DNA of 64,000 bases from Favolaschia claudopus (GCA_037176885.1 JAWWNJ010000279.1:1-64000), one strand, 5' to 3'. Numbered from the stretch's first letter, positions 22,201 to 31,849 are shown. Numbers and translations are program-made. The notes: a model not told the origin generated them from the sequence alone.

Positions 22201-23392
22201 CTACCGGAACGTCTGGCGCCACCATGGCCTGCCAGAGAAGTACATCTCGGATCGTGGCACCCAGTTCATCGCAGAGTTCACGCGCGAGCTTTGGCGCCTC
22301 GTTGGGGTCACCCCAGCCACTTCTACGGCCTACCACCCGCAGACCGATGGCCAAACGGAGCGTGTTAACCAGGAACTCGAGCAGTACGTCCGGCTCTTCA
22401 CCAATTACAAGCAGGACGACTGGGATGAGCTGCTACCTGCAGCGGAGTTTGCGTACAACAACCACATGCATTCCTCCACGCAGCAGGTACCGTTCATGAC
22501 GGACACTGGTCGGCTTCCACGGATGGGCTTTGAGCCCCACGCTGCACGCTCTAGGTTGGAGGCTGTGAACGAGTTCCACGATCGGATTGCGTCAGGGGTT
22601 TCCGAGGCAAAGGCAGCACTTGTCAAGGCCAAAGCAGAGTACAAGCAGTACTATGACCGCCGGCGGACGCCAGCTCCAGACATCAAGGTTGGTGACCGGG
22701 TGTGGGTTGATGCTTCAGATATCCGCACCACCCGCCCTTCGGTGAAATTCTCCCACCGGCGTATCGGCCCCTTCAAGGTTCTGAAGGTCGTCGGTAACGG
22801 TGCCTTCAAACTGGAGCTGCCGCCCCGGTACTCTGCCCTCCACCCTGTCTTCCCCGTCGTGAAACTTCAGCTTGTGGAAGCCGATCCATTCCCCACTCGC
22901 CCCAGACACGAAGAGCCGCCACCAGTCCTTGACGTGCCTGGCGACAAGCAATGGGAGGTCGAGGAGATATTGGATGCCAAGATCCGCTATGGGAGTCTAT
23001 GGTACTTTGTTCGCTGGAAGGGTTATGACCCGTCCCATGATCAATGGGTGAAGCACTCTAATGTCTTTGCCCCGGACGCTGTCGCTGCCTTCTACCGCAA
23101 ATACCCTTCCAAACCTCGCTCCATTGCTGTTGCTGCCTTCGATTCCCTTCCCTTCCGTGACCGCTTGTCAACTCCAGCTCAGGTGCGATCTATGCGTCGA
23201 GGCGCCGCATTCCAAGGGGGGGATGATGTCAGGGGAACTCCCTCTTTTGGCACTACACAGCCACCTATGACGCAGGCCTCCTGCAGATTTCCCACTTTCC
23301 CGTCAAATCCCCAAAGCCCTATGTCATCGTGGAGTAAGGCATGTGACTTGGCCCGGGATCATTGCCGATTGCTCCGAGCTTGTGGGAACTAG
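18998..23392 (+). CDS. pol: Gypsy A pol polyprotein with chromodomain
   Basis: Open for 1,464 codons. It overlaps gag by 281 nt in the +1 frame, so the true N-terminus depends on the frameshift site rather than on the first ATG. Domains in order: aspartic protease with [12 protein letters not shown] (about 168-180; Cys where Ser is usual), an acidic linker (about 310-350), reverse transcriptase with MVYLDDILI (about 580), RNase H ([13 protein letters not shown], about 730; IHDKEMLAI), the integrase zinc region H..H..CDLC (about 950-995), the DDE core ([24 protein letters not shown]), a GPF-like C-terminal module, and a chromodomain ([20 protein letters not shown], about 1318-1368) that usually targets integration to modified chromatin. 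The last ~55 codons lie inside the 3' LTR, because the stop at 23390-23392 falls there. All catalytic motifs are present, so it may be active. Confidence 0.95.
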   Translation: MIAHVPEEGLPVAATDVAARTWRGIAPPLLMSELLTSLTRSSVSLGPSSSPNWWLGLPPPTRWLSQTRVCGRRGRAGFSPTRRVSGTPSIASPNRFACLYDESANVTSVEPAETKDVPPAPFRSPRIRRKPWERRLPQRYTVAAAPGANSLHLPLEIQAVQDATKLSLEGLVDCGATSDFIDSEFAAKSGLPLRRLAQPIPVFNVDGSPNEAGAIREVADVVLQYRGHSERMQLAVTRLGKQKLILGYSWLRKHNPEIDWDTREVKMSRCPSECSTCRTEARLEARAARRESRLAAEILRQLRLGPLPSICAIDLGEDEYDDLPELFPDYEDDDEDDVDEVDDADEVDDPLEPGDRVFYTQFLPSEDIRAGSTVSQRLAEAYAKNSAPARSDVPEWAREFDDVFNKESFDSLPERRSWDHAIELVPDSKPTNCKVYPISPLEQKELDAFIEEGLGTGRIRPSKSPMASPVFFVKKKDGGLRFVQDYRALNAMTVKNRYPLPLINDLINRLRGARYFTKLDVRWGFNNVRIREGDEWKAAFRTNRGLFEPLVMYFGLTNSPATFQTMMNDIFQDLILSGDVMVYLDDILIAHSDIRRHREIVREVLRRLRANKLYLRAEKCEFERTSIEYLGVIISHNHVEMDPVKVAGVAAWPAPENKKDVQQFLGFTNFYRRFIAGFSDVAQALFRLTKKGIAWTWGPEEQAAFDELKRRVTRDPVLVLPNPERPYRLEADSSDYATGAVLSQQGDDGKWHPVAFYSRSLNEVQRNYEIHDKEMLAIVRALEEWRHFLEGAQHPVEIWTDHKNLEYFRKAQKLNRRQARWSLYLSRFDFSLHHQPGRLMGRPDALSRRPDHGVQDDNQDVTLLRPELFHVRATEALVVAGPEAPLLRDIRDALAGDPDLEEPIALTAKELLKARGVRSARSSEWRIEGGLLYFRGKIVVPRDRDLRRRILEQHHDTRVAGHAGRFKTLELVSRNYWWPQLSRHVGRYVATCDLCCRTKALRQLPIGELHPTEIPEERWHTVSVDFIVELPEAHGYDAVMVVVCALGKRAHFMECHTTIDAVGAARLYYRNVWRHHGLPEKYISDRGTQFIAEFTRELWRLVGVTPATSTAYHPQTDGQTERVNQELEQYVRLFTNYKQDDWDELLPAAEFAYNNHMHSSTQQVPFMTDTGRLPRMGFEPHAARSRLEAVNEFHDRIASGVSEAKAALVKAKAEYKQYYDRRRTPAPDIKVGDRVWVDASDIRTTRPSVKFSHRRIGPFKVLKVVGNGAFKLELPPRYSALHPVFPVVKLQLVEADPFPTRPRHEEPPPVLDVPGDKQWEVEEILDAKIRYGSLWYFVRWKGYDPSHDQWVKHSNVFAPDAVAAFYRKYPSKPRSIAVAAFDSLPFRDRLSTPAQVRSMRRGAAFQGGDDVRGTPSFGTTQPPMTQASCRFPTFPSNPQSPMSSWSKACDLARDHCRLLRACGN

Positions 23393-23559
23393 TTACTATA
23401 TGTTTACTGCACCTAGCGTGGGAATCCTCAGCCTTTCTTCTCTTTGGATTCTCCCTCGCTAGGTGCGCTGTGATGTATTCTTAGTAGCTTCTTAATTAAC
23501 TTTGGATTCTCCCTCGCTAGACCCTCGAGACATCTCGGGTCCTAAAGGTTGCCCTTACA
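23227..23559 (+). repeat. Gypsy A 3' LTR
   Basis: Reads identical to 17633-17965 over 333 bp. It is preceded by the purine tract CCAAGGGGGGGATGA, the second-strand primer, and also carries the pol stop codon. Confidence 0.95.
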
Positions 23560-23994
23560 GGGTCGGGGAATTGGGGGAATAGAGCCCAGGGAACCCGGGA
23601 AGGGCGCTAGAGCCAGGGCGAGACAGCAGGAGCATCGAGGCTTGGGTGACAGAACCGCTGGGGCTTGGCCCAGCTCCGGGGGAGCGTGGGAAGCCGGGCC
23701 GGGGACCGGGGGACCGGAGCCGGAAGGCCAGAGGTCCGGACGACCAGAGCTCGGGGTACCAGAGCTCTCGGAGGGCTAGAAGTCTGACCGGAAGACCAGT
23801 AGGGAACCGGGTTGCGCTGAGCACTAGCTGTAGGAGCGCAGGGTCGACAGGAGTCTGTCGAGGAGGGGAACGGGGGGTCGGAAGGAGGAAGGTGTGACAA
23901 AGGGGGAAGTCTGGAGGGAGTAGCGTTCCCAAGAAGGCTGGAGTGATGCAAGGAATAGCGGAGCGGGTCGGGGAAGCGGGGGGTTCCCCTGACA
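23560..23994 (-). repeat. Element X 3' LTR, main part (rest at 17611-17632)
   Basis: On the minus strand it starts TGTCAGGGGAACCCCC at 23994. It matches the 5' LTR of X at 27128-27159 and 27743-28145. Together with 17611-17632 it makes about 457 bp, against about 860 bp for the 5' LTR without its insert. The portion corresponding to about 26725-27127 is absent. The purine tract GAAGTGGGGCTGA precedes it. Reading frames here are only by-products of high GC. Confidence 0.85.
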
Positions 23995-24144
23995 TCAGCC
24001 CCACTTCAGAATGTGGCGACCCGACACATTCAAAGCAGAGAGCGCAGAGCAAACTCGAAAGGAAAAAGACACAGCCCCGCTTCACGCTTTGCGACGACCC
24101 GGCGCGAAGTGCCACAAAAGGGAGGGTGGGAGGGGGAAAAAAAG

Positions 24145-24215
24145 GTCATGCCTCCCTTGCCCACAGGTCTCCGTCATGCGCTCTTCGACCATTGAGCTAC
24201 GGTCGGCGCTTTGCC
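24145..24215 (-). other. tRNA 5'-half-like sequence in X
   Basis: On the minus strand it reads GCCGACCGTAGCTCAATGG followed by TCGAAGAGC. That gives a box A-like TAGCTCAATGG and a pairable D-stem (GCTC/GAGC), then a poorly paired anticodon-like arm and a run of seven T at 24137-24143. There is no box B or T-arm, so it is not a functional tRNA gene. It may be a captured tRNA fragment. Confidence 0.4.
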
Positions 24216-25397
24216 TTGTACACTGCTTCTCAGATGCCCAAGTCTTCAGCATGACCCTCAAGGAGTAGGCAGACATATCCTGTCCCACCACTCCTTGATA
24301 TTGTACTGGTCAGTGCTTAGGCTTGTACATCCTCTCAGCTGTCCAATCCTGCAGCAGTCCACTGACCCGCAGAGTGTGGCCAGTAGTCGCTACGCTCCTA
24401 CTGTACTCTCTGCGCAAAGGGGGGAGAGTAACAGGTATGGAGCTCCAAATGTCGCTCCTGTAGGAGGAAGCTCCCTCTTGTCGCTTCCTCAGCTCTACCC
24501 CTTCCAGCCCACCTTCACAGTGTGGCGCCTCGACACACACATCCGGTGGGGCCTATGGCCACAGCGGAAAAAAAAATTGGATGGTGGTCACAGGGTGCAC
24601 TGGGAGGTTGTACGAGGGCTGGAGGTATCCGCCATGCCGTCTAGAATGTCGGGGCACACTGCACCGCACGTAGCGGACAGCAGCACCTAGCGGTGCAACG
24701 ACACGGGGATAGAACCAAAACAACCGCCTTCCTGCTGCTAGCCAAGGTGTTACAAGCCGATCAACGGGATCGGCCATCACATGGTCAACTCAAGGCCCCA
24801 GTTCCCACCGGGGCTCGTAGAGAACGTAGCCGGACGGATATAGGCCCATGGAAACACAACATAGGGAGCGGCAGCAGGATGGCAAGGAAGGGTTGGTGGT
24901 TCAAGAAGGGCGCAAGGGATTGACACCGTGCCCAATGCCTAATAGGGCGGAGGCCAAGAGACGCTCCTAATGTTGCGGCATCGTGCACAAGGCTACCTTG
25001 ATACACATGGCTGCGCTGGGTATTCCAAGATGCCGCAGGTCGAGGACACAAAAGCTAGCTCAACCATCACGCACGTACCGTGACTAGGGGTGTGCGGAGG
25101 CATAACGTAGGGTAGCAGCGCAAACAATGGCAGGGCAAGGTACCTCGTCGACATGACATCCAGCCATATATACCAAGACGCCGCAAGCCGGCTTTGAAGG
25201 CCGGCCATCACGCATGCACCATGACTAGGGGTGTGCGGAGACGTAACGTAGGAAAGTGGCATGAGTGGCAGGCCGAGTCAACGGAAGGAGGGGGGAGGAC
25301 AAATGTGGTGGACGTAAGAGACCCATTAGTAACCCAATGCAGAGCATGGTGGGAGAAGGACTAGGAGCGGTTAGTGAAGGGGGGGGGGGAGGAATGA

Positions 25398-25770
25398 GCC
25401 CCCCTTCACTGGATTTGAGACACCGCTCGCAGTGTCTCATGCGCAAGTCATCGTAGGTGAAGGGGACGAGATTGGAAGACGAAGACGGCCATTGTGAGTA
25501 GGGTGAAGGGCGGCTTGAGAGACAAGCCCCCCTTCACCAGAGAGGTTCTACTGACAAGAGGGCGGAACACTATGCACTAGGTGGACATGGTGAAGACAGG
25601 CGAGAGGAGGCGAGCCCCCCTTCACCAGGCAGAGTCTACCTAAAGTGCAGCGGTGCGCATGAGCAAGGAGCCCCACAGCGAGCATCACAGGGGGGAGGTC
25701 AGAATCAACCTTCCCACCTTGAAATCAAATGACGCGGCGTATGGAGCCCCCCTTCATGATTGCGACCACG
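25398..25770 (-). repeat. Repeated purine-tract-like motif in X
   Basis: TGAAGGGGGGCT-type motifs (minus strand) occur four times, at about 25398, 25527, 25614 and 25746. Each resembles the purine tract before the X 3' LTR (GAAGTGGGGCTGA). Confidence 0.6.
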
Positions 25771-26690
25771 CAATACGAGACAACAGTATCAAGACGAATC
25801 ATGAATCCCCGCCGTCAACGCCACCGCTGCCGCGGGGACGCTACATTGGACAAACACACAGACGCCAGGACACAGAGTCAAGGGGATGGGATGGAGAGTG
25901 GAAGGGAAGGGTGCGAGTCAGACACCAGGCTGCAGAGAAGGCAGCGGATGGCCCCCAGCAAGCCCAGACATAAGCTTCCCGCTCTTGCACAAACGCACGA
26001 GTACCCAGAGAAAGCAGATAAAGAGGTATAGTTGGCTACAGCCTGCACGATAGGAGAATCCTTCGAAGGAAGGGGGTGGCAACTGTAGCAGCTCGATGAG
26101 CTGCCAGCAACGAGTTGCCCCGCCACCCAATCTCCATGCAGACTGCAGGCGCTCAGAGGTCCCTAGGCACCGGCGGACACCCCTAAGGACGGGGAGGCCG
26201 GGGAGATATGGACTTGAGCAACCTTGCAACTCTCGACAGTGCTTCCTCCAAGCCACACCCACGAAGGCAAGAGGAAAGGAAGCTCACCGGTCAAGAGGGG
26301 GAGTGAGACTCGAGGCCAGACGACACAAGAACAGGCCCAAGGTCACAGAGGGAGAGGGGAAGGAGTAGTCGAAGTGCCAGTGTGAGCCAGTGACGAGCAG
26401 TGGCATTTGGCACGAGCCTAAATGGCAGTTGGCCACACACAAGAAGAGGAGAAGTCGACGAGAGGTGGCAAATGCCGAGGAGGGGGTCCATGGGATGCAG
26501 GAGGGAAAGGGAAGAAGACTTTCAGTGGTAGACACACACACCATACTTGTGTTGCAGTCCCAAAACCCAAATCCTACACCAAGCCATGGGGCAGAGGCTA
26601 CTCAGCGACCTCCATGCCCAAAGAATGCACCAAGATGGTCTGCTACTCTTGTGAGGACAGAGGAGGAGGGAATAGGGTCCGCTATTGGTG

Positions 26691-26853
26691 ACTCTGTTCT
26701 GCTGTAAGGGCAACAGCTGCCAGGGCCTGAGGCCCGAGGTACTCAAGAGTCCAACAAGCACTGGGCAGAGGGAGAATCCTTAGTGGGCTAGCTACAACAA
26801 GAGGAAGAGTGTCTACTCACCTGGGCAGAGGGAGAATCCTTAGAGAACAGAGT
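26691..26853 (-). promoter_or_regulatory. Self-priming pair of X (LTR 26844-26853, primer site 26691-26700)
   Basis: On the minus strand the primer site AGAACAGAGT starts 2 nt after the LTR end and is the exact reverse complement of ACTCTGTTCT in the X LTR. After the LTR segment come 4 nt, then GGATTCTCCCTC (26839-26828) and a second copy 60 nt on (26779-26768), as in Gypsy A. The primer sequences of A and X differ while the pairing is kept. No clear TATA box is seen upstream. Confidence 0.65.
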
Positions 26854-28145
26854 AAGGAGTCTCCATGCCCAGGCGTCACAGTAAAAGGGCGCGTGACGCG
26901 TGACTTCTCACGGTGCGTGGGAACTATGTAGTAGCACAGCATCTATGATGTGATATCAATGATCAGATGATCCAACAGTAGCAGGAGCCAGGGATATGCC
27001 CAGAAGAGGGAGGATCACAATACTGGTCCAGAGATCGTAGACCGACGAAGGCCCGAAGATACCCTGTGGTCCGGGGAGCGTGGGAAACCGGAGCCAGAGT
27101 CCGGAGGGCCGGAGCTCGGGGCCCGGAGGGTCGGGGAATTGGGGGAATAGAGCCCAGGGCTGTCTCGGTAACCCAGACGTTCAAGGAGCGTGCGGTCCTC
27201 CGGACCGCGTTGATCCGACCCACGTGAGTTCGGGTAAAAAATGATGTACGCAAACGCTCCTTGAACGTCTGGGGCACTTGGTGGTGTAACACCCCCCGTC
27301 GTGACATGCGTGACAACTTACCTCTCCTCATTGCGAGGTCTATTGTGGGGGTCAGTTAGCTTCAATCTTGGTCATTAAAATATTGAGACACTCTCATTCC
27401 TCACTAAAACCAATATCTCACTTGTTCTGCACGAGAAGAGGTTGATTTGAATATATCTGCCCAAATGGGACTCAAAAAGTGGTCAAGTTTGGCAGCCCAC
27501 CACGACACAGAGAGTAGCGGGAGAAAAGCAGAAAGTTCGTCACACCTTTATAAGAGGGCATAGAGTGGGCTGGGCAACTTGCGGAGGGGAAAAGGGAGCG
27601 GGGGACGCAACAAACTGGCATTGTCACGACGGGGGGTTCCCCGCACCAAATGCCCCAGACGTTCCGGTGCATCCTGCGTCCATCAAAAATTACCCGAAAG
27701 CGGATCACCGGGACGTCTGGGTTACCGAGACAGAGCCCAGGGAACCCGGGAAGGGCGCTAGAGCCAGGGCGAGACAGCAGGAGCATCGAGGCTTGGGTGA
27801 CAGAACCGCTGGGGCTTGGCCCAGCTCCGGGGGAGCGTGGGAAGCCGGGCCGGGGACCGGGGGACCGGAGCCGGAAGGCCAGAGGTCCGGACGACCAGAG
27901 CTCGGGGTACCAGAGCTCTCGGAGGGCTAGAAGTCTGACCGGAAGACCAGTAGGGAACCGGGTTGCGCTGAGCACTAGCTGTAGGAGCGCAGGGTCGACA
28001 GGAGTCTGTCGAGGAGGGGAACGGGGGGTCGGAAGGAGGAAGGTGTGACAAAGGGGGAAGTCTGGAGGGAGTAGCGTTCCCAAGAAGGCTGGAGTGATGC
28101 AAGGAATAGCGGAGCGGGTCGGGGAAGCGGGGGGTTCCCCTGACA
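26703..28145 (-). repeat. Element X 5' LTR with a MULE-like insert
   Basis: About 860 bp without the insert at 27160-27733 and one 9-bp duplicate. It begins TGTCAGGGGAAC at 28145 and ends GTTGCCCTTACA at 26703. It holds the R-U5 motifs described for the primer pair. Confidence 0.85.
27160..27733. mobile_element. Mutator-like MITE with 9-bp target duplication
   Basis: Termini CTGTCTCGGTAACCCAGACG and the inverse. AGCCCAGGG flanks both sides (27151-27159, 27734-27742). The matching place in the other X LTR (about 23583) has a single AGCCCAGGG, which is the empty site. A 9-bp duplication is typical of Mutator-like elements. Inside is a second inverted pair around CCCCCCGTCGTGACA. No transposase is present. 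Confidence 0.9.
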
Positions 28146-28150
28146 GCATA

Positions 28151-28667
28151 TTCCGTACCCGCGGACATTTTGGCGAGCTGGAATTTGCACTCTGCTACCA
28201 TGTCTGAGGTCGCTGAATTCAATGGATCACTTTTTGGAGCCTAAAAACTACTTCCCTGGGCAGTGGGAGCGCAATTTGTCGAAAATGCCCAATTTTGGAA
28301 GGAAGTTTGTGATTTCCCCAAACCTTCGAACATCTCCATGGAAAATCTGGTGTCTAAAAAGTCCCCACAGGCCATATTTCCCATTGGCAAAAAAATTGGA
28401 CTGAATAGCTTCTTTGAAGGGCTAGAACCAGCTGATTTGTTGCTGATTTTTGATTTTTTCAGCTGAATTGTGAATTTTGCCTTGCAATTCAAACACCACC
28501 TGGTGTTTCTGTGCATGCTTGATTTGTGGTATGATACTTCTAGGGCCTAAATATACATGCTCTATGTTGTCGCGACCTGCGGGGAAGGATTCTAGCTTTG
28601 TTTACTGTTGTTGCTCTTCTACGTTATTTGGCCCATTTGGGTGGAGCCAAACTTTGGCCCTTGAGAG
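28151..28667. other. No supported gene
   Basis: Frames on both strands are short and show no domain or terminal repeats. Confidence 0.35.
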
Positions 28668-29147
28668 TCACTCCGGCAGCGGATTTGGATTTGGATTTGA
28701 TGGGATTTGGTTGGGATTTGGAGCTGATGGGTGACGATCAGTCACCAATCAGTCACCGTTGCCAACTGATGACGGGACTGTCCCCGCCAAACTGCCAGCG
28801 CATTGTCTCGTCGGCATTTTCCCGCCATCCCGCTCCATTTCCCGCCGTGCCTGCGCTGGCACTTAAGAGGTCTGCTACAGCAATAAAATTGGCCAGGCAA
28901 CATATAGTAATCAAAGCACACCGTTCTCAAAAAGTGCGCCGTTCTGGAGGCAAGCAATGGGCTCAATGAAGGAGCTCGTCGTCGTCGCCGACGTCCATCA
29001 TCCGGAGTGCTAAATCTGGGAGCAGGCATGTTGCAAACACAACAACGGCTAACGTCGGACATTCCGCGGACTACGTTCCATACAGACATCAGTTCCACCA
29101 TCAAATCCAAATCCCATCAAATCCAGATCCTGCTCCGCTGCCGGAGT
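28668..29147. repeat. Inverted-repeat element, arms with GGATTTGGATTTGATGGG
   Basis: The left arm ACTCCGGCAGCGG..GGATTTGATGGGATTTGG (28679-28720) is repeated in inverse orientation at 29096-29146. The GGATTTG runs are low complexity. No target duplication was identified, so the ends are approximate. Confidence 0.55.
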
Positions 29148-29259
29148 AACCCTGAACTCACTCAAAACAGACTGTATCTTTGGAGCATTTTTCATCGAAT
29201 AATCCGCGCGAAAGCTAATCGTTGCGCTTCCCAGTTTACGACTGTACGAGCATATAGTA

Positions 29260-29435
29260 CAGTCGAAGCTGTCATAACCCATAGCCCTCGGTAGGGCCAA
29301 AAAAAAAAAAAAAGCTATGGGATATGATAGATTTATGGGTTATCCCAGCCAAAAACCGGTCAAAAACCCCCAAAAATGTATGGGTTAAAGGAGATTATGG
29401 GTTATGGGAGCTATGGGTTATGACAGCTTCGACTG
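29260..29435. mobile_element. Tc1/mariner-like MITE, TIR CAGTCGAAGCTGTC
   Basis: TA flanks (29258-29259, 29436-29437). The termini CAGTCGAAGCTGTCATAACC and the inverse pair over at least 25 bp. The interior repeats TATGGGTTA. Same family as 11981-12168. The sequence just outside on the left (about 29215-29247) recurs at about 56773-56805. Confidence 0.85.
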
Positions 29436-29538
29436 TATCACTCGATTTGGGCCTATCCTCGTGAACGCTTTATTATAAACGGGCTACGGAGCCCATTTAT
29501 ACATAAAATCGACGTCCTCAACCAATGATATAATAAGT

Positions 29539-30579
29539 ATGGAAGCGAATCGTCCCCGGCTTATTTCCGTAGAGAGTGTTGAATCCGCCTCCGTTGCCTT
29601 TGTCGGCATGGGTGCAGCCTTCGGTGCTCTCATGCTGTCCTTTCTGATTGCATTGTTTCTCTTTTCAAATGCCAGCTCTCGCAAGCGACCTGTTTTCTTC
29701 CTCAGCGCTGCTGCTGTTACCCTCGGAGCTGTAGAAGGGTTCATGATCACCCACTTTCATGTGAGTTTCAATTTTGGTTCGCTTTCACTGAACTTAAGAA
29801 CTGAACTAGGCTCAAGCAGTTCTTCATTTGAAAGTAACCAATGCCTATACTGCATTAATCAACTTTGTCCTTCTCTTTGCACCAATACCCGTCCAGATGA
29901 TTCTTCTTCTCAGAATCGTGTCGGCTTATCAAGAGCGGTGGCTTATTCTCGTCTTGCTTCTGCCAGTTCTTATTTTTATCGCTCGCATATTCAACATGTT
30001 GGTGGCCATCATACAAATTGCGACGAGACCCTGGAACTTTGTTGCGGACTGGAACCATTTGCCATTTTCGAAAATTGAATGGATTCTGCAGCTCATCTTT
30101 AACGTGTGCGTTTGGATCAAAATCATCAACGTACGTATACCTGATTTCGTTGTTTCAGCTATGTCTCCGTCGCATTTCTTCGCCAATTGGATCTGCCCCA
30201 GAGAATGAAGAGCCACAGTCCTCAGGGTAGGTACTCAGAAGTGCAATTGCGGTAAAGGTCTTACACCCCATTAGTCTGGAAAACACTGCGCATGATATGG
30301 ATGACATCCCTCACAAACTTCATCATTCCTTGCATTCTTCAGGTCGTCCAGATTGCTCTAATTCTGCATGGGCGACAGGGGAAGACCGAAGACCAGTGGT
30401 TCAGCGAATGCTCGCTTATGATGGTTTTGAATGGCTACCTGACCATAATTGGGGTCGTGTTTGCCACGGTTTGGGCAAATTGGACCATACATGAAGCGGA
30501 GGTCTGGTCGAGGCTTCCGACGACTCCTTCATCAGCTGCCTCGCCGTGGAGTCAGGACTTTCATGCTAGCGAACATTAA
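29539..30579 (+). CDS. Seven-helix integral membrane protein, four exons
   Basis: Exons 29539-29760, 29810-30105, 30159-30226 and 30275-30579 give a 296-residue product that stays in frame across three GT..AG introns of 48-53 bp. The borders of intron 2 were chosen because only that frame continues the hydrophobic helix (NVYVSVAFL) and the next exon. Hydrophobic segments lie at about 20-42, 51-72, 85-107, 115-137, 160-182, 200-222 and 240-262, with a Ser-rich cytoplasm-like tail at the C-terminus. Seven helices with a short N-terminus and no signal peptide suit a fungal receptor-like or other plasma-membrane protein. I do not recognise Ste3 pheromone-receptor or RTA1 motifs, so function and ligand are open. 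There are no frameshifts or internal stops, so it looks like an intact host gene. A MITE lies 100 bp upstream. Confidence 0.8.
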
Positions 30580-30903
30580 GTGTTGCGCTCTTCGTAGAAC
30601 AACAGAATACGTGGATTGTACTACATAGTACGTGTTCTGTAAGTCACCTACTTCATCCCCGTAAAAACGCGAGCGCCAATCCCCTACTCTGATGATCGCG
30701 GCATCGGCATAAATGTGATCTGGCCAACCTATTAACTTGAGGTAGAATAGAAAACACAAACTTCAATAATGGCCTGAATCACCACAATTCTCCGTTAAGT
30801 CTTGCGCTTTTTGTGCTCATTTTTGGAGTATTTGGAAGTGTTCAGGTGACGGGTGACAGGCACATGTGAACTTAACACTCTTGGTGGTGACGGGTGACGG
30901 CTA

Positions 30904-31449
30904 TGGTGCCCTCCGCTTAGTCACCGCCAAAAATGTACTAGTCCCAAATCGGCCGAAGGCCGAAATTTTTTTTGTATATACCTCTTTTCGCCTGCAGAAA
31001 GACACTTTTCTACATCTACACTGTCTATAATACGTCTGCCCGTCTTCCATGGTCCGCAAACGAAAATACTTGTTGAGTGCGGCAGCCAGAGCGCGTGCTG
31101 GTCGACATCGTCGTGCCGAATCATCGTCACCGTCATCCGGCATGGCGACTCAGGATGCTCAATTACACGTCCGCAAGTTTAGTTCTAAGGTATACAAGTC
31201 TCACAGACGTATCCCACAACGTCTCGCAGAGAGTTTTGACCAGTAGGGACATATTCGGAGGGACAGTCCCAATTTGGGGGGTCAGAAGTTTTATAACTCG
31301 CTCAATTTTGTCGCTATAAAAATTCTGTCTTGCCAAAAGATTCCTTGCGTGAAACTGAGTGTTTTCCCAAGAGGAATAAAAAATCGGTGTTTTCCTGCCC
31401 GAGTAGTAACGGTTGTCACAAATTGGTGGTGACTAAGTGGAGGGCACCA
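30904..31449. mobile_element. MITE, TIR TGGTGCCCTCC, TA duplication
   Basis: TA flanks (30902-30903, 31450-31451). The arms TGGTGCCCTCCGCTTAGTCA and the inverse pair over about 27 bp. Inside, 31049-31246 (+) is an open frame starting MVRKRKYLLSAAARARAG after a TATA-containing leader. The basic start resembles the N-termini of fungal DNA transposon proteins and may be the surviving first exon of the autonomous parent. A 417-bp relative is at 52012-52428. Confidence 0.75.
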
Positions 31450-31670
31450 TAGATTTTTGGGCCCCACAATGGCGAGAAATATCGAAAATTTGCTCGGCTA
31501 GCAGCTGCCGACAGCTGCTGAGTTATTATATATAGTAATTTTGATGTGATTAATATTGCCGCACGGTGAACACCTTTTCCTGTTGGTGGCAGGTGACACC
31601 CAGGGAACACTTGGTCGAAATAGACCAGTGCATGAGATGTCAGTAGATGCCAAACATTATGTTCATAAAA

Positions 31671-31831
31671 AATTCACCACAAAAAACTACAAATTTGGCC
31701 CAAACCGATCAAATTTCCGGTTACTTTCTGTGATGACGAGTAGGTTTAAAGTTGAGAAGTAAGTTTCGGGGTCCTGGCATCCAAAACGGTCAGCCGATTA
31801 TGTAGATCAGCTCGGCAACTGTGCCAGACGT
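31671..31831. repeat. 161-bp duplicate of 34645-34805
   Basis: Includes the right end of the MITE family at 33897-34714 (ending TGATGACGAG, TA) and 90 bp of its flank. Nearly identical to the second copy. The left part of the element is missing here. Confidence 0.8.
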
Positions 31832-31849
31832 GCTTACCGAAGCTGTCCA

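Larger units (their letters stand above)
17633..23559 (+). mobile_element. Gypsy A: intact Ty3/Gypsy chromovirus-type LTR retrotransposon
   Basis: A 5,927-bp element with two 333-bp LTRs (17633-17965, 23227-23559) that read identical, a self-complementary primer site, gag and pol in overlapping frames, a C-terminal chromodomain and a G-rich purine tract before the 3' LTR. It lies in the 3' LTR of X, in opposite orientation. No clean target duplication is visible: CCAGG lies before it and GGGTC after. About 400 bp of the X LTR is missing at the junction. A second copy of its 3' 1,246 bp is at 62755-64000 on the minus strand, without indels. Confidence 0.95.
23995..26702 (-). mobile_element. 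Element X internal region, non-coding
   Basis: About 2.7 kb without gag, protease, reverse transcriptase or integrase. It contains a duplicated ~140-bp unit (around 25000-25110 and 25140-25250, both with TGACTAGGGGTGTGCGGAG), four CCCCCCTTCA purine-tract-like motifs (25398-25770), a second copy of the purine-tract flank (about 24510-24545, TGTGGCGCCTCGACACAC) and a tRNA-like stretch (24145-24215). This is the organisation of a LARD-type non-autonomous element. Confidence 0.75.
17611..28145 (-). mobile_element. Element X: complete non-coding LTR retroelement carrying two insertions
   Basis: On the minus strand X runs from 28145 to 17611. It starts TGTCAGGGGAAC and ends GTTGCCCTTACA, and it is flanked by the identical 5-bp duplication GCATA (17606-17610 and 28146-28150). 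Its parts are a 5' LTR (26703-28145, containing a 574-bp MULE-like insert), a 2.7-kb internal region (23995-26702) and a 3' LTR split by Gypsy A (17611-17632 and 23560-23994). No reverse transcriptase, integrase or gag is encoded, so X must be moved in trans. The termini, primer-site layout and purine tract match those of Gypsy A. The shared parts of the two LTRs look identical by eye, implying recent insertion. Confidence 0.85.

Noticed and set aside
21032..22354. 440-codon minus-strand open frame opposite Gypsy A pol
   Set aside because: GC-rich antisense shadow of a clearly coding pol with all catalytic motifs; no domain of its own.
23555..24115. 186-codon frame, and the similar 225-codon frame at 27472-28149 (-)
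   Set aside because: They lie in the two LTRs of X and recur only because LTRs are repeats; composition follows GC-rich LTR sequence.
26422..26691. Frame with a C-Y-S-C segment suggesting a zinc knuckle in X
   Set aside because: It lies antisense to X next to its primer site, lacks the C-X2-C-X4-H-X4-C spacing and has no gag context.
25653..26707. Several overlapping plus-strand frames of 80-114 codons in X
   Set aside because: No shared domain, no splice structure, interrupted frames; consistent with chance openness in GC-rich non-coding DNA.
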